This document shows positions 44,130 to 54,235 of a stretch of 64,000 nucleotides of DNA, piece by piece (position 1 is the stretch's first letter; every line of letters starts with the position of its first letter). The DNA is taken from assembly GCF_001425605.1 (NCBI RefSeq), contig NZ_LMRG01000001.1, positions 63,152 through 127,151 on the forward strand, in the 5' to 3' direction. The DNA comes from Rhizobium sp. Leaf453. Lineage in GTDB: Bacteria; Pseudomonadota; Alphaproteobacteria; Rhizobiales; Rhizobiaceae. A program made the position numbers and the translations under genes. The notes below the pieces were generated by a model. The model was not told the DNA's origin. It did no database searches and worked only from the letters and a program-made list of their open reading frames with translations.

Positions 44130-45815
44130 TCAGATGATGATGAAATCGGCCTCCGTTACCGCAAGGTTTTTCCCCAACACCGCAAACTGGATGCCAGCTA
44201 CCGATCCGTTGCCATCGGCATCGTAGAACAGTTTCCCCGTATCGCTCTCATAGATGATCCGATCGGCGGAATCGGTAGCACGTCCGGTCAGGTTACTGGC
44301 GAAAGCAGAGGAAGCGAGCGTGCCCGTGGTCGTGAGCGCGGTGAAAATCGCGTTTTCAAGCCAGATCGTGTCATCGGCGACGTTGAACGCGCCGATGGAA
44401 TCGACATTATCCGCAGAAAGGGCCGTGTCGAAGACGAAACTATCTTTACCAAGGCCGCCCGAGAGTTTGTCCCGGCCAAGGCCGCCGTTGATGGTATCGT
44501 CGCCCGCATTGCCGGTCAGCGTGTTCTTGCCGCTGTTGCCGGTGATGATATTGGCAAGGTCGTTGCCCACCCCGTTGAAATCCGTGGCGCCCATCAGGGT
44601 CAGATTTTCGACATTGGCAGCCAGCGTATAGCCAGCATAGGCCTGGACGAGATCAATCCCCTCGCCCGCAGCCTCGACAATCGTATCGCTGCCATCGACG
44701 ATATAGATATCATTCCCGATCAGACCGGTGAGCCGGTCCGTGCCGCCGCCGCCATTCAGCGTATCGTTGCCGTCACCGCCGAAAATCGCCTGCCTGTGCT
44801 GGTTACCGGTCAACGTGACGTCCGTGACGGTGCTCGACAGGTTGGCGAAAACCAATTGCTCGACGACTTGGCCGTATTCCAGCGCGTAACTGACCAGCGT
44901 CAATACGGCATCGCTGCCGCCGCCGGCAGCCTCGATCACGAGGTCATCCTCATCGTCGACGAGATAGAGATCGCTGCCTGAGCCGCCGACCATGAAATCG
45001 GCGCCCGTTCCGCCGTCGATGATGTCCTCATCGGCACCGCCATAGATTTCATCGTCGCCGGCGTCGCCAGCCAGCAGGTCCGTGCCCGAACCTCCCGTGA
45101 TGTAGTCATCGCCGGCGCACCCGGCAATGTCATCGGCATCATCACCGCCATCGAGATCATCCGCGCCTTGTCCACCGGTGATATAATCCTGCCCGGCACC
45201 GCCATAGAGCGTTCCCTCCAGAACGCCGGAGGAGCCATCATAGTCGTCGTCACCATCGCCAAGCAGGACATCACCTATGATCGTGCCCTCGTTGACGATG
45301 ATGTCGCTGGCCGCAGCCTCCGACACGAAGGCATCGGCCGACCCCTCGATCGTGCCGGTGTTGAGGATATAGAGCGCATCGGTATTCCTGTTCAGGATTG
45401 CCGTTTCGCCTTCGATCGCGCCGCTGTTGCTGATCTCGCTGGTTTTCAAGTTCCCGACAGGGGATTGGGCATCGATCTCGATGCCGGTGCCGGCACTCCA
45501 GATCGTTCCGCGATTGTCGATGCTGCCATCAAAACCGGCGATCGAAATGCCGGTCGTAAAGCCGCCGACATAACCGCTCTTGCCGATGAACAAGTTGCTG
45601 CCGAAATTGCCAGTCGATCCCCAGGCGATCGCCGCCGTCTGGCCGATGACGGTTCCCTGCACGTTAATATTGATGCCATCGCCGAGACCGTCGATGGCGA
45701 TGCCATCCGTCGATCCGACCGTGACGCCCAGTCCGACGAATGCCGTCTCGTAGGTGACCAGAGAAGCACGGATACCCGAACCGACCGAATCCGTATTGAA
45801 GATGATGGACGCCAT
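44130..45815 (-). CDS. RTX calcium-binding repeat protein (561 aa)
   Basis: The N-terminal 180 residues form a parallel beta-helix-like region with repeats of the NRGTIWSAGTG / SNSGAIEG / LNTGTIEG / NEGTIIGD type. RTX nonapeptides follow at about 190-290 and 350-460 (GGAGQDYITGGQGADDLDGG). A segment at about 300-345, EAAGGGSDAVLTLVSYAL, and another at 380-410, EAAGEGIDLVQAYAGYTLAANVENL, match the spacer modules common in alphaproteobacterial RTX proteins. The C-terminus is NLAVTEADFIII. No signal peptide; type I secretion is inferred. Confidence 0.9.
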   Translation of the reverse strand: MASIIFNTDSVGSGIRASLVTYETAFVGLGVTVGSTDGIAIDGLGDGININVQGTVIGQTAAIAWGSTGNFGSNLFIGKSGYVGGFTTGISIAGFDGSIDNRGTIWSAGTGIEIDAQSPVGNLKTSEISNSGAIEGETAILNRNTDALYILNTGTIEGSADAFVSEAAASDIIVNEGTIIGDVLLGDGDDDYDGSSGVLEGTLYGGAGQDYITGGQGADDLDGGDDADDIAGCAGDDYITGGSGTDLLAGDAGDDEIYGGADEDIIDGGTGADFMVGGSGSDLYLVDDEDDLVIEAAGGGSDAVLTLVSYALEYGQVVEQLVFANLSSTVTDVTLTGNQHRQAIFGGDGNDTLNGGGGTDRLTGLIGNDIYIVDGSDTIVEAAGEGIDLVQAYAGYTLAANVENLTLMGATDFNGVGNDLANIITGNSGKNTLTGNAGDDTINGGLGRDKLSGGLGKDSFVFDTALSADNVDSIGAFNVADDTIWLENAIFTALTTTGTLASSAFASNLTGRATDSADRIIYESDTGKLFYDADGNGSVAGIQFAVLGKNLAVTEADFIII

Positions 45816-46038
45816 GATGCGATTCCCGATCGTTGACTGAAAGCAATGGAAGAGCGCAGAGCTTACGCGCGCGCCGCCAAAAGTCTCGGATCTTCGCTGG
45901 GGTGATGCCGACTATTTTTGGGTGATTGCCGGTCAGTGCGGATGGGCGACACGCATCGAGACGTCCTTTGAACCGCCATTTCATCCCGGTCGAAGTTCGG
46001 ATATGAGGGGCGTCAATACCTGATGCCGGGAGGACAGC

Positions 46039-47214
46039 ATGCACACGCAAAACGCCACAGCCGACTTCATGCCGGATTGGGCGGCCATCGTTGCCGTCAT
46101 TCTCGGCGCGTCGGCCTTTTCCGTGGCACAGGGCATCACCTATCCGCTGATTTCGCTGACACTGGAAAGCCGTGGCGTAACCCCGGCGATGATCGGTTTC
46201 AATGCCGTCGGTTTCGCTTTCGGTCTCGCCGCCTCGACGCTGATGCTCGGGCAGCTGACCTCGCGCATCCGCACCGACCGGCTGATCATCGTCAGCCTGA
46301 TCGGTTGTTCGCTGTGCCTTGCGACCTTTGCCGCAACCGTGTCGCTGCCGGCCTGGTTTCTGGCGCGATTTCTTCTGGGATTCTTCGCCAGCCTGATCTT
46401 CATGCTCGGCGAGGCCTGGATGAATTCCGCCTGCCCCGACCGGCTACGCGGCCGGGTATCCGGCCTTTATGGCGCCGGCGTCTGCGGCGGTTTTGCCGCC
46501 GGTCCGCTGGTCATTCCGCTTGTTGGTACCGAAGGCGGCTTTGGCTTTGCGCTGACCGCCGTCTATGTGGCGCTCGTCGCCTTTGCCACCGCCATCCTGA
46601 CGCTGTCGACGAAGACCACGCCCGAGGCGTCCTCGACGCGCAACGTCTTCATCTTTTTCGGCAAGGCGCCGCTTCTGGTCGCCATGGTTCTGGCCTTCGG
46701 ATTTTCGGATATCGCAGCGATTTCGGTCATGCCGGTCTATTTCGTCAAGACCGGCCATTCGGAGGCCTTCGCGGCGCTGAGCGTCACCGTGCTGGCGCTG
46801 CCAACGGCGCTTGCCCAGCCCTTCATCGGCATGGCGCTCGACCGCCTGCCGCGCCATCAGGTGGCAACCGTAACGGCAGCGATCGGTGCTGTCGCCTTCC
46901 TCGTCATTCCCTTCCTGACATCGCAGGCAGCGATCCTGATCGACTTCGCGCTTCTCGGCGCGGCGAGCTTTTCGCTCTACACCTGCGCGCTGACGATGCT
47001 CGGCGAACAATATCGGGGCGGAATGCTGGTGGCGGGCAGTGCCGCCTTCACGCTCGCCTATGCAGTGGGAAGCGGTGCCGGCTCGGGCGCGACAGGCACC
47101 GTGATGGACCTGTTCGGCCCGTCCGCAGCACCCGTCGGCGTCGGCCTGGCGCTGGTGGTATTCACGGCCGTCTTCGCGCTGGCGAAACCGGCTGTGAACG
47201 GGAAAGCTGACTGA
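46039..47214 (+). CDS. MFS transporter
   Basis: A 391-residue, 12-helix transporter. Helix 1 starts near residue 13 (WAAIVAVILGASAFSVAQGITYPLISLTLESRG). LIFMLGEAWMNSACPDRLRGRVSGLYG is the loop after helix 4, and VATVTAAIGAVAFLVIPFLTS is a later helix. The substrate cannot be inferred. GGGAGGAC precedes the ATG. Its stop directly abuts the stop of the convergent small helical-protein gene with no base between. Confidence 0.88.
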   Translation: MHTQNATADFMPDWAAIVAVILGASAFSVAQGITYPLISLTLESRGVTPAMIGFNAVGFAFGLAASTLMLGQLTSRIRTDRLIIVSLIGCSLCLATFAATVSLPAWFLARFLLGFFASLIFMLGEAWMNSACPDRLRGRVSGLYGAGVCGGFAAGPLVIPLVGTEGGFGFALTAVYVALVAFATAILTLSTKTTPEASSTRNVFIFFGKAPLLVAMVLAFGFSDIAAISVMPVYFVKTGHSEAFAALSVTVLALPTALAQPFIGMALDRLPRHQVATVTAAIGAVAFLVIPFLTSQAAILIDFALLGAASFSLYTCALTMLGEQYRGGMLVAGSAAFTLAYAVGSGAGSGATGTVMDLFGPSAAPVGVGLALVVFTAVFALAKPAVNGKAD

Positions 47215-47610
47215 TCAGACGAACTGGCTGAGGCCGGGTACGGAGGCCACGACTTCATCCACCGTCTCGGCGCCGGCCTTTTCCTTGGCATAACCGATGG
47301 TTTCCTTGGCAAGCGCGGTGATTTCGCCCATGCCGAGGCCCTGGCTCATCAACTGCTGGCCGAGCGCCATGACGCCGCCGCCGGCACCGACAGCGCTCAG
47401 CAGACCACCGAGCAGCCCGCCGCCGCCCGAGCCTTCGCCGTTGAACTTGGCGACCAGTTCGGACGCGCCGGGAATGGCTTCGATCATCTTCGCGACCGGA
47501 CCATCCGCAGCTTCGCGCTGCAGGAATCCGAGCATCATGCCGATGGCCTTTTCAGCGGTTGCCGGGTCGATGCCGACATTGTCCGCCACGCGGGTGACCA
47601 GTTCATTCAT
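47215..47610 (-). CDS. Small glycine-rich, helical protein (DUF2267-like)
   Basis: A 131-residue protein. MNELVTRVADNVGIDPATAEKAIGMMLGFLQREA at the N-terminus resembles DUF2267-type proteins. A glycine-rich linker GSGGGGLLGGLLSAVGAGGG follows, then helices to the end. The start at 47610 has GAGGAGA upstream. No signal peptide is seen. Function is unknown. Confidence 0.75.
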   Translation of the reverse strand: MNELVTRVADNVGIDPATAEKAIGMMLGFLQREAADGPVAKMIEAIPGASELVAKFNGEGSGGGGLLGGLLSAVGAGGGVMALGQQLMSQGLGMGEITALAKETIGYAKEKAGAETVDEVVASVPGLSQFV

Positions 47611-47888
47611 AGGTGATTCTCCTCGTTTAATTGACGTGAACGTCAAGGTAAATTATCTGGAATGGAAACTCAAGCGCCAGCCGGATCGGGTATCCGCTGC
47701 GCGAACAGGGTTATCGTTTCATGCCTCGCACAAAATGACAATGCGACGCGAAGGCCATGTCTGGGGCGATGCGCCATCGCAATCCTTCTGTTGCCGGTGA
47801 CAGGCACTCCTCCTATAACAGCGTTGAGAAAACAATGTGATGAAGGCAGTTACCCGCGCTTTCAACACGAAACGGAGACGAGGCCCGC

Positions 47889-49442
47889 ATGCTTGAGGAC
47901 GGAAAGCTCTATATCGGCACAAGCCGCAAACCCGACGACACGATCAACAAGGGCGAGTATCTGGAGCTGAAATTCGGCAATCGTCACGGACTTGTGACCG
48001 GCGCCACCGGCACCGGCAAGACGGTGACGCTGCAGGTGCTGGCGGAGAGCTTCTCCAATGCCGGCGTGCCGGTTTTCTGCGCCGACGTAAAGGGCGATCT
48101 GTCCGGCATCGGCGCGATGGGCGAAGCGAAAGACTGGGTGACCAAGCGTGCCGAACAGATCGGCTTCAACGATTTCGCCTTCCAGGAATTCCCGGTGATC
48201 TTCTGGGATATCTACGGTGAAAAGGGTCACCGCGTTCGCACCACCATGTCGGAAATGGGACCGCTCCTGCTGTCGCGCCTGATGAGCGCAACGGACGCGC
48301 AGGAAGGTGTCATCAACATCGCCTTCAAGATCGCCGACGAAGGCGGCCTGCCGCTGCTCGACCTGAAGGATTTTCAGGCGATGCTCAACTATATGGGCGA
48401 GAACGCCACCGAGCTTTCCAACAAATACGGCTTCATTTCCAAGGCTTCGGTCGGCTCGATCCAGCGCGAATTGCTGATCCTCGAACAGCAGGGTGCCAAG
48501 AATTTCTTTGGCGAACCGGCGCTCAAGGTCTCCGACATCATGCGCACCACCCGCGACGGACGCGGCGCGATCTCGGTGCTGGCCGCCGACAAGCTGATGA
48601 TGAACCCGCGGCTCTACGCAACCTTCCTGCTGTGGCTCATGTCCGAACTGTTCGAGGAACTGCCCGAGATCGGCGACCCCGACAAGCCGAAACTGGTGTT
48701 CTTCTTCGACGAGGCGCATCTGCTTTTCAACGACGCGCCGAAGGTTCTGGTCGAGCGCGTCGAGCAGGTCGTTCGCCTGATCCGCTCCAAGGGCGTCGGC
48801 GTCTATTTCGTCACGCAGAACCCGCTCGACGTGCCGGAAACCGTGCTGGCCCAGCTGGGCAATCGCGTCCAGCACGCGCTGCGCGCCTATACGCCGCGCG
48901 AGCAGAAGGCGGTAAAAACGGCGGCAGACACGTTCCGCCCCAATCCAGACTTCGATTGCGCCACCGTGATCACGACGCTCGGCACCGGCGAGGCGCTGAT
49001 TTCGACGCTCGAAGGCAAAGGTTCGCCCTCGATGGTCGAGCGCACGCTGGTGCGCCCGCCGTCATCCCGCGCCGGCCCGCTGACAGAGGCCGAGCGCGCC
49101 AACATCATGAAGATCAGCCCGGTCGCCGGGCTCTATGACGAGGATTTCGACCGGGAATCCGCCTATGAACTGCTGGCCAAGCGCGCTGCCAAGGCGACAC
49201 AGCAGGCAGAGGCCCAGCGCGAGACAGAAGACGCTCCGCCACCGGCAGCCCCCGGCGGCAGCGGCTGGACGCTTCCGGGCTTCGGTGACGACAGCGCGCC
49301 GCAATCGCCCAAGCCGAAGGCCCGCTCCGGCTACCAGCGCGAAACCGTCGCCGAAGCCGCCATGAAATCCGTCGCCCGCACCGTCGCTTCTTCGCTCGGA
49401 AGGGCTTTGGTGCGCGGGATTCTCGGAAGCCTGAAGCGGTAG
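47889..49442 (+). CDS. HerA-like / DUF853 ATPase
   Basis: A 517-residue P-loop ATPase of the FtsK-HerA superfamily. Walker A is GATGTGKT at 38-45, and Walker B is [12 protein letters not shown] near residue 275, with an arginine-finger-like [25 protein letters not shown] after it. The C-terminal 130 residues are charged and low-complexity. Family members are annotated as DUF853 or putative DNA-pumping/helicase ATPases; the bacterial role is not established. GGAGACGAGG precedes the ATG, and a strong terminator follows. Confidence 0.9.
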   Translation: MLEDGKLYIGTSRKPDDTINKGEYLELKFGNRHGLVTGATGTGKTVTLQVLAESFSNAGVPVFCADVKGDLSGIGAMGEAKDWVTKRAEQIGFNDFAFQEFPVIFWDIYGEKGHRVRTTMSEMGPLLLSRLMSATDAQEGVINIAFKIADEGGLPLLDLKDFQAMLNYMGENATELSNKYGFISKASVGSIQRELLILEQQGAKNFFGEPALKVSDIMRTTRDGRGAISVLAADKLMMNPRLYATFLLWLMSELFEELPEIGDPDKPKLVFFFDEAHLLFNDAPKVLVERVEQVVRLIRSKGVGVYFVTQNPLDVPETVLAQLGNRVQHALRAYTPREQKAVKTAADTFRPNPDFDCATVITTLGTGEALISTLEGKGSPSMVERTLVRPPSSRAGPLTEAERANIMKISPVAGLYDEDFDRESAYELLAKRAAKATQQAEAQRETEDAPPPAAPGGSGWTLPGFGDDSAPQSPKPKARSGYQRETVAEAAMKSVARTVASSLGRALVRGILGSLKR

Positions 49443-49464
49443 GATCGTTCGGCATTCACAACGC

Positions 49465-49498
49465 AAAACGGCGGCCCGATGGAGCCGCCGTTTTTTTT
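49465..49498 (+). terminator. Rho-independent terminator of the HerA-like gene
   Basis: An 11-bp stem AAAACGGCGGC / GCCGCCGTTTT with an 8-base loop is followed by a run of T. It lies 22 bases after the stop. Confidence 0.92.
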
Positions 49499-49548
49499 GT
49501 TTTGGAGCAACAAGGGTCCCAAACCCGCTGTGTCAGCGGGCAACCTCT

Positions 49549-52500
49549 TCACAGCACGAAGTAGCCTTTCGACAGGGCCATGGCATCATCCAGATGGATG
49601 GCGAAATCCGCTTTCGTATCACCATTGATGTCGGCGTAGATATAGGTGTCGGATGCAGCCTTGTCGTAGCGGAGTTCGCCCGCCTTGCCGGTGAACGCGG
49701 CAGTGCCGAGGAAGATAAAGTCCTGATTGCCAGCGAGCTTCGTATTGGCATCGACGTTGGATAATTCGATCCTGTCTCCCTCCTTGCCGGAAAAATCGAA
49801 GATCGTATCGCGCGTCGCTTCCGCAACCCTGGAATCGGAGACCACGTCATAGGCGAAGAGGTCTGCACCCTTCCCGCCATAAAGCATGTCGGCATCCAGA
49901 CCGCCATACACGAGGTCCGCGCCATCGCCGCCTGACAGGACATCCTTCCCCGCCATACCGCCCAGCGCATCGTCGCCACCGCCGCCGCGTAGCGTTTCGG
50001 CATAGCTGCTGCCCGCCATGATGTCGTCACCGCTGGAGCCCTCGAAGATTTCGATAGAGTAGTAGCGCGTCCCCTCAGCCTCCCCCTCGCCCAGTGAAGG
50101 TCTGCCTACACTCACCACGACGGGCTTTGAAAACACGACCCGGTCCACGCCCTCCCCACCGTTAACCTCATCCCAGCTGCTCGCCACGATCGTGTCGTCG
50201 CCATCCCTACCCTCGATCGCATCGAAGCCGGCTTCGCCGTACAGCCGGTCATTGCCCCGGCCACCCAGAAGCCGATCATCGCCGGAACCGCCATACAGCC
50301 GGTCGTCGCCATTTCCTCCGTCCAGCTTGTCGTTGCCGGCCATCCCCTTGACGATATCGTTGCCGGCCTCGCCGTAGAATGTGTTTACCAGAGCGTCCCC
50401 AGTCATCAGGTCATCGGAGGCCGAACCGCGAAACACCTCGATATTGGTGTAGGTATCCGATTTGGCCTCGCCGGTATTGTTGGCGGGGCTTGTGAGGTCA
50501 AGCACGACGCTTGAAACGAAATGGATCGTATCGATCCCCTCCCCGCCATCAACGCGATCTTTGCCCAAGCCCGGAGTGATCGCGTCGTTGTCGTCGCCGC
50601 CGAAGATAGTATCGTCGCCCCTGCCTCCATACAGTTGGTCGTCGTAGTCGTCTCCGTAAAGCGTATCGTTGCCGTCGCCGCCGAAAAGCCTGTCGCTTCC
50701 CATACCACCCTTCAGTGTGTCTGATTTCGTGCTGCCGAAGAGATCATCGCGATCATAGGTGCCAACCAGGTTCTTCGATCCTGACTGGTTGAAGACGAAA
50801 TTTCCTGCAGTGAGCTTCAGGATGTCGAAATTTTCCCAGACGACGGTGACCAGACGGTCAAGGAAATGAATGGTGAAAGATGACTTGGCAGCGCCTTCCT
50901 GCTTGAGCATCATCTGCACCTGATCAAGGCTCGAAATCCCGAGGATCGACAGATCAAGCTTATCGACGCCCGCCTGAAAATCGGCGAGCCACGTCATGCT
51001 GCCCCCCCGATGTGTCAGCTTGAAGAGGTCTGTGCCCGTCCCCCCATACAGCCGATCGTTGCCGGCGCCGCCCTCTAGGATGTCGTTTCCCGCGCCTCCG
51101 TACAGCGTGTCGTCGCCATCCCCACCGAGGAGGCGGTCGTTTCCGCCGCCCCCGAGCAGTTCGTCGTTTCCAACCCTGCCGCTCAGCGTATCGGCGAAAC
51201 GGCTTCCGAACATGCGGTCCATGAAAGTGGATCCGGAAACCACCTTCCCCTCGCCTTGATAGAAGATGAAATCGGAAGCCTTAAGATCCCCTGCACGCAC
51301 ACCGCGGAGAAGCACGGAGTGCTCGTATTCGTCGATTGCCATTCTGAACCGCAACTGCCCGTCCATCGGTTCCAGAATGAACTGGAGCTGCTCGAAATCG
51401 GAAATCCCCGTCGCGGACAGATCGATCTTGTCGACGCCGGCCTCGAAGTCCCCGATATGCTGCGAGGACTGTTTCCCATTCCTTGCCGCGTTGATGACGA
51501 AGGTATCCGATCCCTCTTCCCCGTACAGCTCATTGGTACCATAGCCACCGATGAGAACGTCGTTTCCGGCACCGCCGAACAGCTTGTCGTACCCGCTGCT
51601 GCCGTTGATCCTGTCATTCCCGCTTCCCGCGAAAATGACGTCATCCAGCGCGGTTCCAGCGCGCGGTTTTGTCGTGGATGCCGCGAAGATAAAATCACTC
51701 GCACTCAGGTCTTCCATGCGGATGCCACGGATTTCGACCGAGTATTCACCTTCCGAGTACCACCCGGTGGCGCCGTAGTAGGCGTCGAAATACGTGCCGC
51801 GGCCACCTCTCTCAGGCAGCTCAAAGAGCGCCTTCAACTGGGCAAAGCTGGTGACGCCAAAACCGCTGACATCGATCCTGTCGATACCGATCTTGAAATC
51901 CTCAATGACAGCCTGGGGGCCGGAATACTCGCTGATCACGCGCGGCGGAACCTTGAAGATATCCGCGCCCTGACCTCCGTTCAGAAGGGCGATGCCTCCC
52001 CCATAAAACGTCAAGGTATCGTTGCCGTTTCCACCATAGACATCGTTGCCGATGGAGATCATCGTGTCGTTACCGTCACCGCCATAAAGCCTTGCGCTCA
52101 TATCGCCCCGGCCATCCATGACATCGTTGCCGTCGCCGCCGTACAGCGTGTCACCTCCCCAGTCTCCTCTCTGGGCAACCATCACATCGTCGGCGGCCGT
52201 CCCGAATAGATCTTCGCTTTCGCCTGTCGATCGATCGACATAGGTTTTCGATGTATTGAAAATGAAATCATCCGGGGACAATCTGAAAAGTTTCAGATTT
52301 CCAAGCTCAAATCCCCGAGAATTTGCGGAAACTCCGGTCGCCAGAGACAGATTATATCCCGACGCATAATCCATCATCTGACTGAAACTGGAGAATCCGA
52401 TCGCTGAAACGTCAATCTTGTCGATTCCACGCTGGAAGTCCTCGATAGTATCATAACTGTAGCGACCGAAACCGCTGCCGACCACAAAGACATCTGCCCC

Positions 52501-52608
52501 ACCGCCGCCAAAGAGGGTATTGTATCCCACACCGCCAATGATGACATCGTCACCGCTCGTGCCCCTCAGCGTCTCGTCCGCGCTCGTCTTCCCGACAATC
52601 CTCGCCAT
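49549..52608 (-). CDS. Large RTX calcium-binding repeat protein (1019 aa)
   Basis: RTX nonapeptides (GGDGNDTLYGG type) recur throughout. In the first 610 residues they alternate with four copies of a 65-80-residue module that starts near 55, 234, 385 and 541. Each copy reads (I/L)xDFxxGxDKIDxSxxGxxSFxQ and ends in a DFIF- or NFVF-like motif. The rest, about 610-940, is RTX with two VxxVFxGSxxDD-type spacers. The last 80 residues match the end of the 314-residue RTX protein almost exactly. No signal peptide; secretion by an unlinked type I system is inferred. Confidence 0.9.
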   Translation of the reverse strand: MARIVGKTSADETLRGTSGDDVIIGGVGYNTLFGGGGADVFVVGSGFGRYSYDTIEDFQRGIDKIDVSAIGFSSFSQMMDYASGYNLSLATGVSANSRGFELGNLKLFRLSPDDFIFNTSKTYVDRSTGESEDLFGTAADDVMVAQRGDWGGDTLYGGDGNDVMDGRGDMSARLYGGDGNDTMISIGNDVYGGNGNDTLTFYGGGIALLNGGQGADIFKVPPRVISEYSGPQAVIEDFKIGIDRIDVSGFGVTSFAQLKALFELPERGGRGTYFDAYYGATGWYSEGEYSVEIRGIRMEDLSASDFIFAASTTKPRAGTALDDVIFAGSGNDRINGSSGYDKLFGGAGNDVLIGGYGTNELYGEEGSDTFVINAARNGKQSSQHIGDFEAGVDKIDLSATGISDFEQLQFILEPMDGQLRFRMAIDEYEHSVLLRGVRAGDLKASDFIFYQGEGKVVSGSTFMDRMFGSRFADTLSGRVGNDELLGGGGNDRLLGGDGDDTLYGGAGNDILEGGAGNDRLYGGTGTDLFKLTHRGGSMTWLADFQAGVDKLDLSILGISSLDQVQMMLKQEGAAKSSFTIHFLDRLVTVVWENFDILKLTAGNFVFNQSGSKNLVGTYDRDDLFGSTKSDTLKGGMGSDRLFGGDGNDTLYGDDYDDQLYGGRGDDTIFGGDDNDAITPGLGKDRVDGGEGIDTIHFVSSVVLDLTSPANNTGEAKSDTYTNIEVFRGSASDDLMTGDALVNTFYGEAGNDIVKGMAGNDKLDGGNGDDRLYGGSGDDRLLGGRGNDRLYGEAGFDAIEGRDGDDTIVASSWDEVNGGEGVDRVVFSKPVVVSVGRPSLGEGEAEGTRYYSIEIFEGSSGDDIMAGSSYAETLRGGGGDDALGGMAGKDVLSGGDGADLVYGGLDADMLYGGKGADLFAYDVVSDSRVAEATRDTIFDFSGKEGDRIELSNVDANTKLAGNQDFIFLGTAAFTGKAGELRYDKAASDTYIYADINGDTKADFAIHLDDAMALSKGYFVL

Positions 52609-52779
52609 GCCCAGCTATCCACCCGTTTCGAAACCATTTCAGGCGGTTAAGCTATGACGAACCTAATGCCCTGCCGCGATATGCGATGAATGATTTATAG
52701 CAAGGGTTGTGTGACAAACAATCGCGGCGAGAAGAATTGTTCTTCTGGATTAACAGGCACGTTCACGGCGCGTCGCGCG

Positions 52780-53523
52780 TCAAAAATGGATAATGCCCAA
52801 GGACACCGCGGCAGCGGCGAGTTCGGCGCGGGTGGCGGCTTCAAAGCGTTTGCGGGCGTTTTCGACATGTTCGTGGGCGGTCGAGACGGCGATGCCGAGT
52901 TCGGCGGCGATCTGGCGGTCCGACATGCCCCGCGCGACAAGCTGCAGGCAATCGAATTCCCGTGAGGTCAGTCCTGCGGGGGCGACCGGCAGGCGTTGCG
53001 CGGAGATGAGGCCGCGCAGGCGTTCGTGATAGCAGATGCAGAGCGCCGGCAGCAGGTGTTTCTGAGCGGCAGAGATCATGGATCTTCGCGCGACAATGCT
53101 GACGATGCCGACCCGCTTGCCGCCGCCTCTTGGAAGGGGAACGACAAGACCATCGACCCAGCCGGCTTCCGCAGTCCGCTCAAGGGCCTCGGTGCCCACT
53201 TGCGGCAAGGTGCGGTCCAATCGCAACTCCGCCCAGGTGAAGGGGCTGACACGGTGTTCAAGCGCACTCACCAGCGGATCACGATGAACAAGGCCGGAGC
53301 CAAAGTAGTAGGCGCGCCAATCGTCTGGCCAATCGATGACATGAAAGACGGAGCGGGAGCGCGACCTGAGGTCCACCTCGCCCGACGCAAAGGTGTCGAT
53401 GCCGCAGCGATCGAGGACAGAACGGAAGATGGCGGTGCACGTCTCGGCGTCGGTCGCCCGCAGGATATCGTTGATCGCGGCGAAGATGTCGCCCGGCTCG
53501 ACATCGCCGATATGCATATCCAT
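52780..53523 (-). CDS. LuxR family regulator with autoinducer-binding domain
   Basis: A 247-residue regulator. The N-terminal domain retains the ligand-pocket residues of TraR/LuxR (WPDDWRAYYF, HRDPLVS, FTWAEL). The C-terminal helix-turn-helix is GLTSREFDCLQLVARGMSDRQIAAELGIAVSTAHEHVENARKRF. No AHL synthase gene lies in the window, so it is a LuxR solo or is paired with a synthase elsewhere. A purine run (GGGGG) precedes the ATG at 53523. Confidence 0.9.
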   Translation of the reverse strand: MDMHIGDVEPGDIFAAINDILRATDAETCTAIFRSVLDRCGIDTFASGEVDLRSRSRSVFHVIDWPDDWRAYYFGSGLVHRDPLVSALEHRVSPFTWAELRLDRTLPQVGTEALERTAEAGWVDGLVVPLPRGGGKRVGIVSIVARRSMISAAQKHLLPALCICYHERLRGLISAQRLPVAPAGLTSREFDCLQLVARGMSDRQIAAELGIAVSTAHEHVENARKRFEAATRAELAAAAVSLGIIHF

Positions 53524-53599
53524 GCGAGTGCCCCCGATGCCTTCCAGCGGTATGCAGTGAAGAACATCGGGTGGACTTTGACAAGTCGCGTCCCTTTCC

Positions 53600-53640
53600 A
53601 GAAAAACGAAAAGCCCGGTGAATTGCTCCACCGGGCTTTT
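53600..53640 (-). terminator. Rho-independent terminator of ohr
   Basis: On the minus strand there is a 12-bp stem AAAAGCCCGGTG / CACCGGGCTTTT with an 8-base loop, followed by CGTTTTTC. It lies about 20 bases after the ohr stop. Confidence 0.92.
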
Positions 53641-53661
53641 CTCAATGAACTGCTGATTAGC

Positions 53662-54084
53662 TCAGGCGAGCGTTGCCGAGATTTCCGTCGAGGTACGCAG
53701 CGCGTGGCTGTAGGGGCAGACGATGTGCGCGGCGGCGACGAGCTTTTCGCCGACTTCGCGGTCGACGCCCGGCAGGTTCACCGAAATCGACGGCGAAATG
53801 TAGAAACCGGTGCCATCTTCGCGCGGACCGATGCCGACGGTTGCGGTCACGGTGGCGTCATCCGGAATCTTTACCTTTTCCTTGCCGGCGACGAACTTCA
53901 GCGCGCCGAGGAAGCAGGCGGAGTAACCGGCCGCAAACAGCTGCTCGGGATTGGTACCGGTGGCGCCGTCACCGCCGAGTTCCTTCGGAACGGTCAGCGT
54001 GACGTCGAGAACGCCGTTTTCACTCACGGCGCGGCCGGCGCGGCCACCGGTGGCGGATGCCTTGGTTGTGTAGAGAATGGGCAT
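53662..54084 (-). CDS. ohr: Organic hydroperoxide resistance protein (Ohr/OsmC family)
   Basis: A 140-residue thiol peroxidase reducing organic peroxides. The catalytic cysteines are in GYSACFLGAL and AHIVCPYSHAL. The sequence LYTTKASATGGRAGRAVSENG starts the fold. AAGGAGACAG precedes the ATG at 54084. It is divergent from ohrR, its known type of regulator, with the operator between them. Confidence 0.95.
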   Translation of the reverse strand: MPILYTTKASATGGRAGRAVSENGVLDVTLTVPKELGGDGATGTNPEQLFAAGYSACFLGALKFVAGKEKVKIPDDATVTATVGIGPREDGTGFYISPSISVNLPGVDREVGEKLVAAAHIVCPYSHALRTSTEISATLA

Positions 54085-54191
54085 GTCTGTCTCCTTGGTT
54101 CCAGGTTTATCTGAGTTCGGGGCGGTTAATTGCGCGGCAAATTCGTTGCCTGGATTTTCAATAGCGCATAATTTAATTGGACACAATACAA

Positions 54192-54208
54192 TTTTGCAAA
54201 TTGCAAAA
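54192..54208. promoter_or_regulatory. OhrR operator in the ohr-ohrR intergenic region
   Basis: The perfect palindrome TTTTGCAA-A-TTGCAAAA lies 28 bases before ohrR and 108 bases before ohr, in an AT-rich divergent region. This is the position expected of an OhrR-binding site. Confidence 0.65.
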
Positions 54209-54235
54209 CATCGGCGGAACTGCGAGAATGTGGTT

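Noticed and set aside
51256-52209. 317-codon plus-strand frame opposite the 1019-residue RTX gene
   Set aside because: It is a shadow of the repetitive RTX coding sequence and has no independent features.
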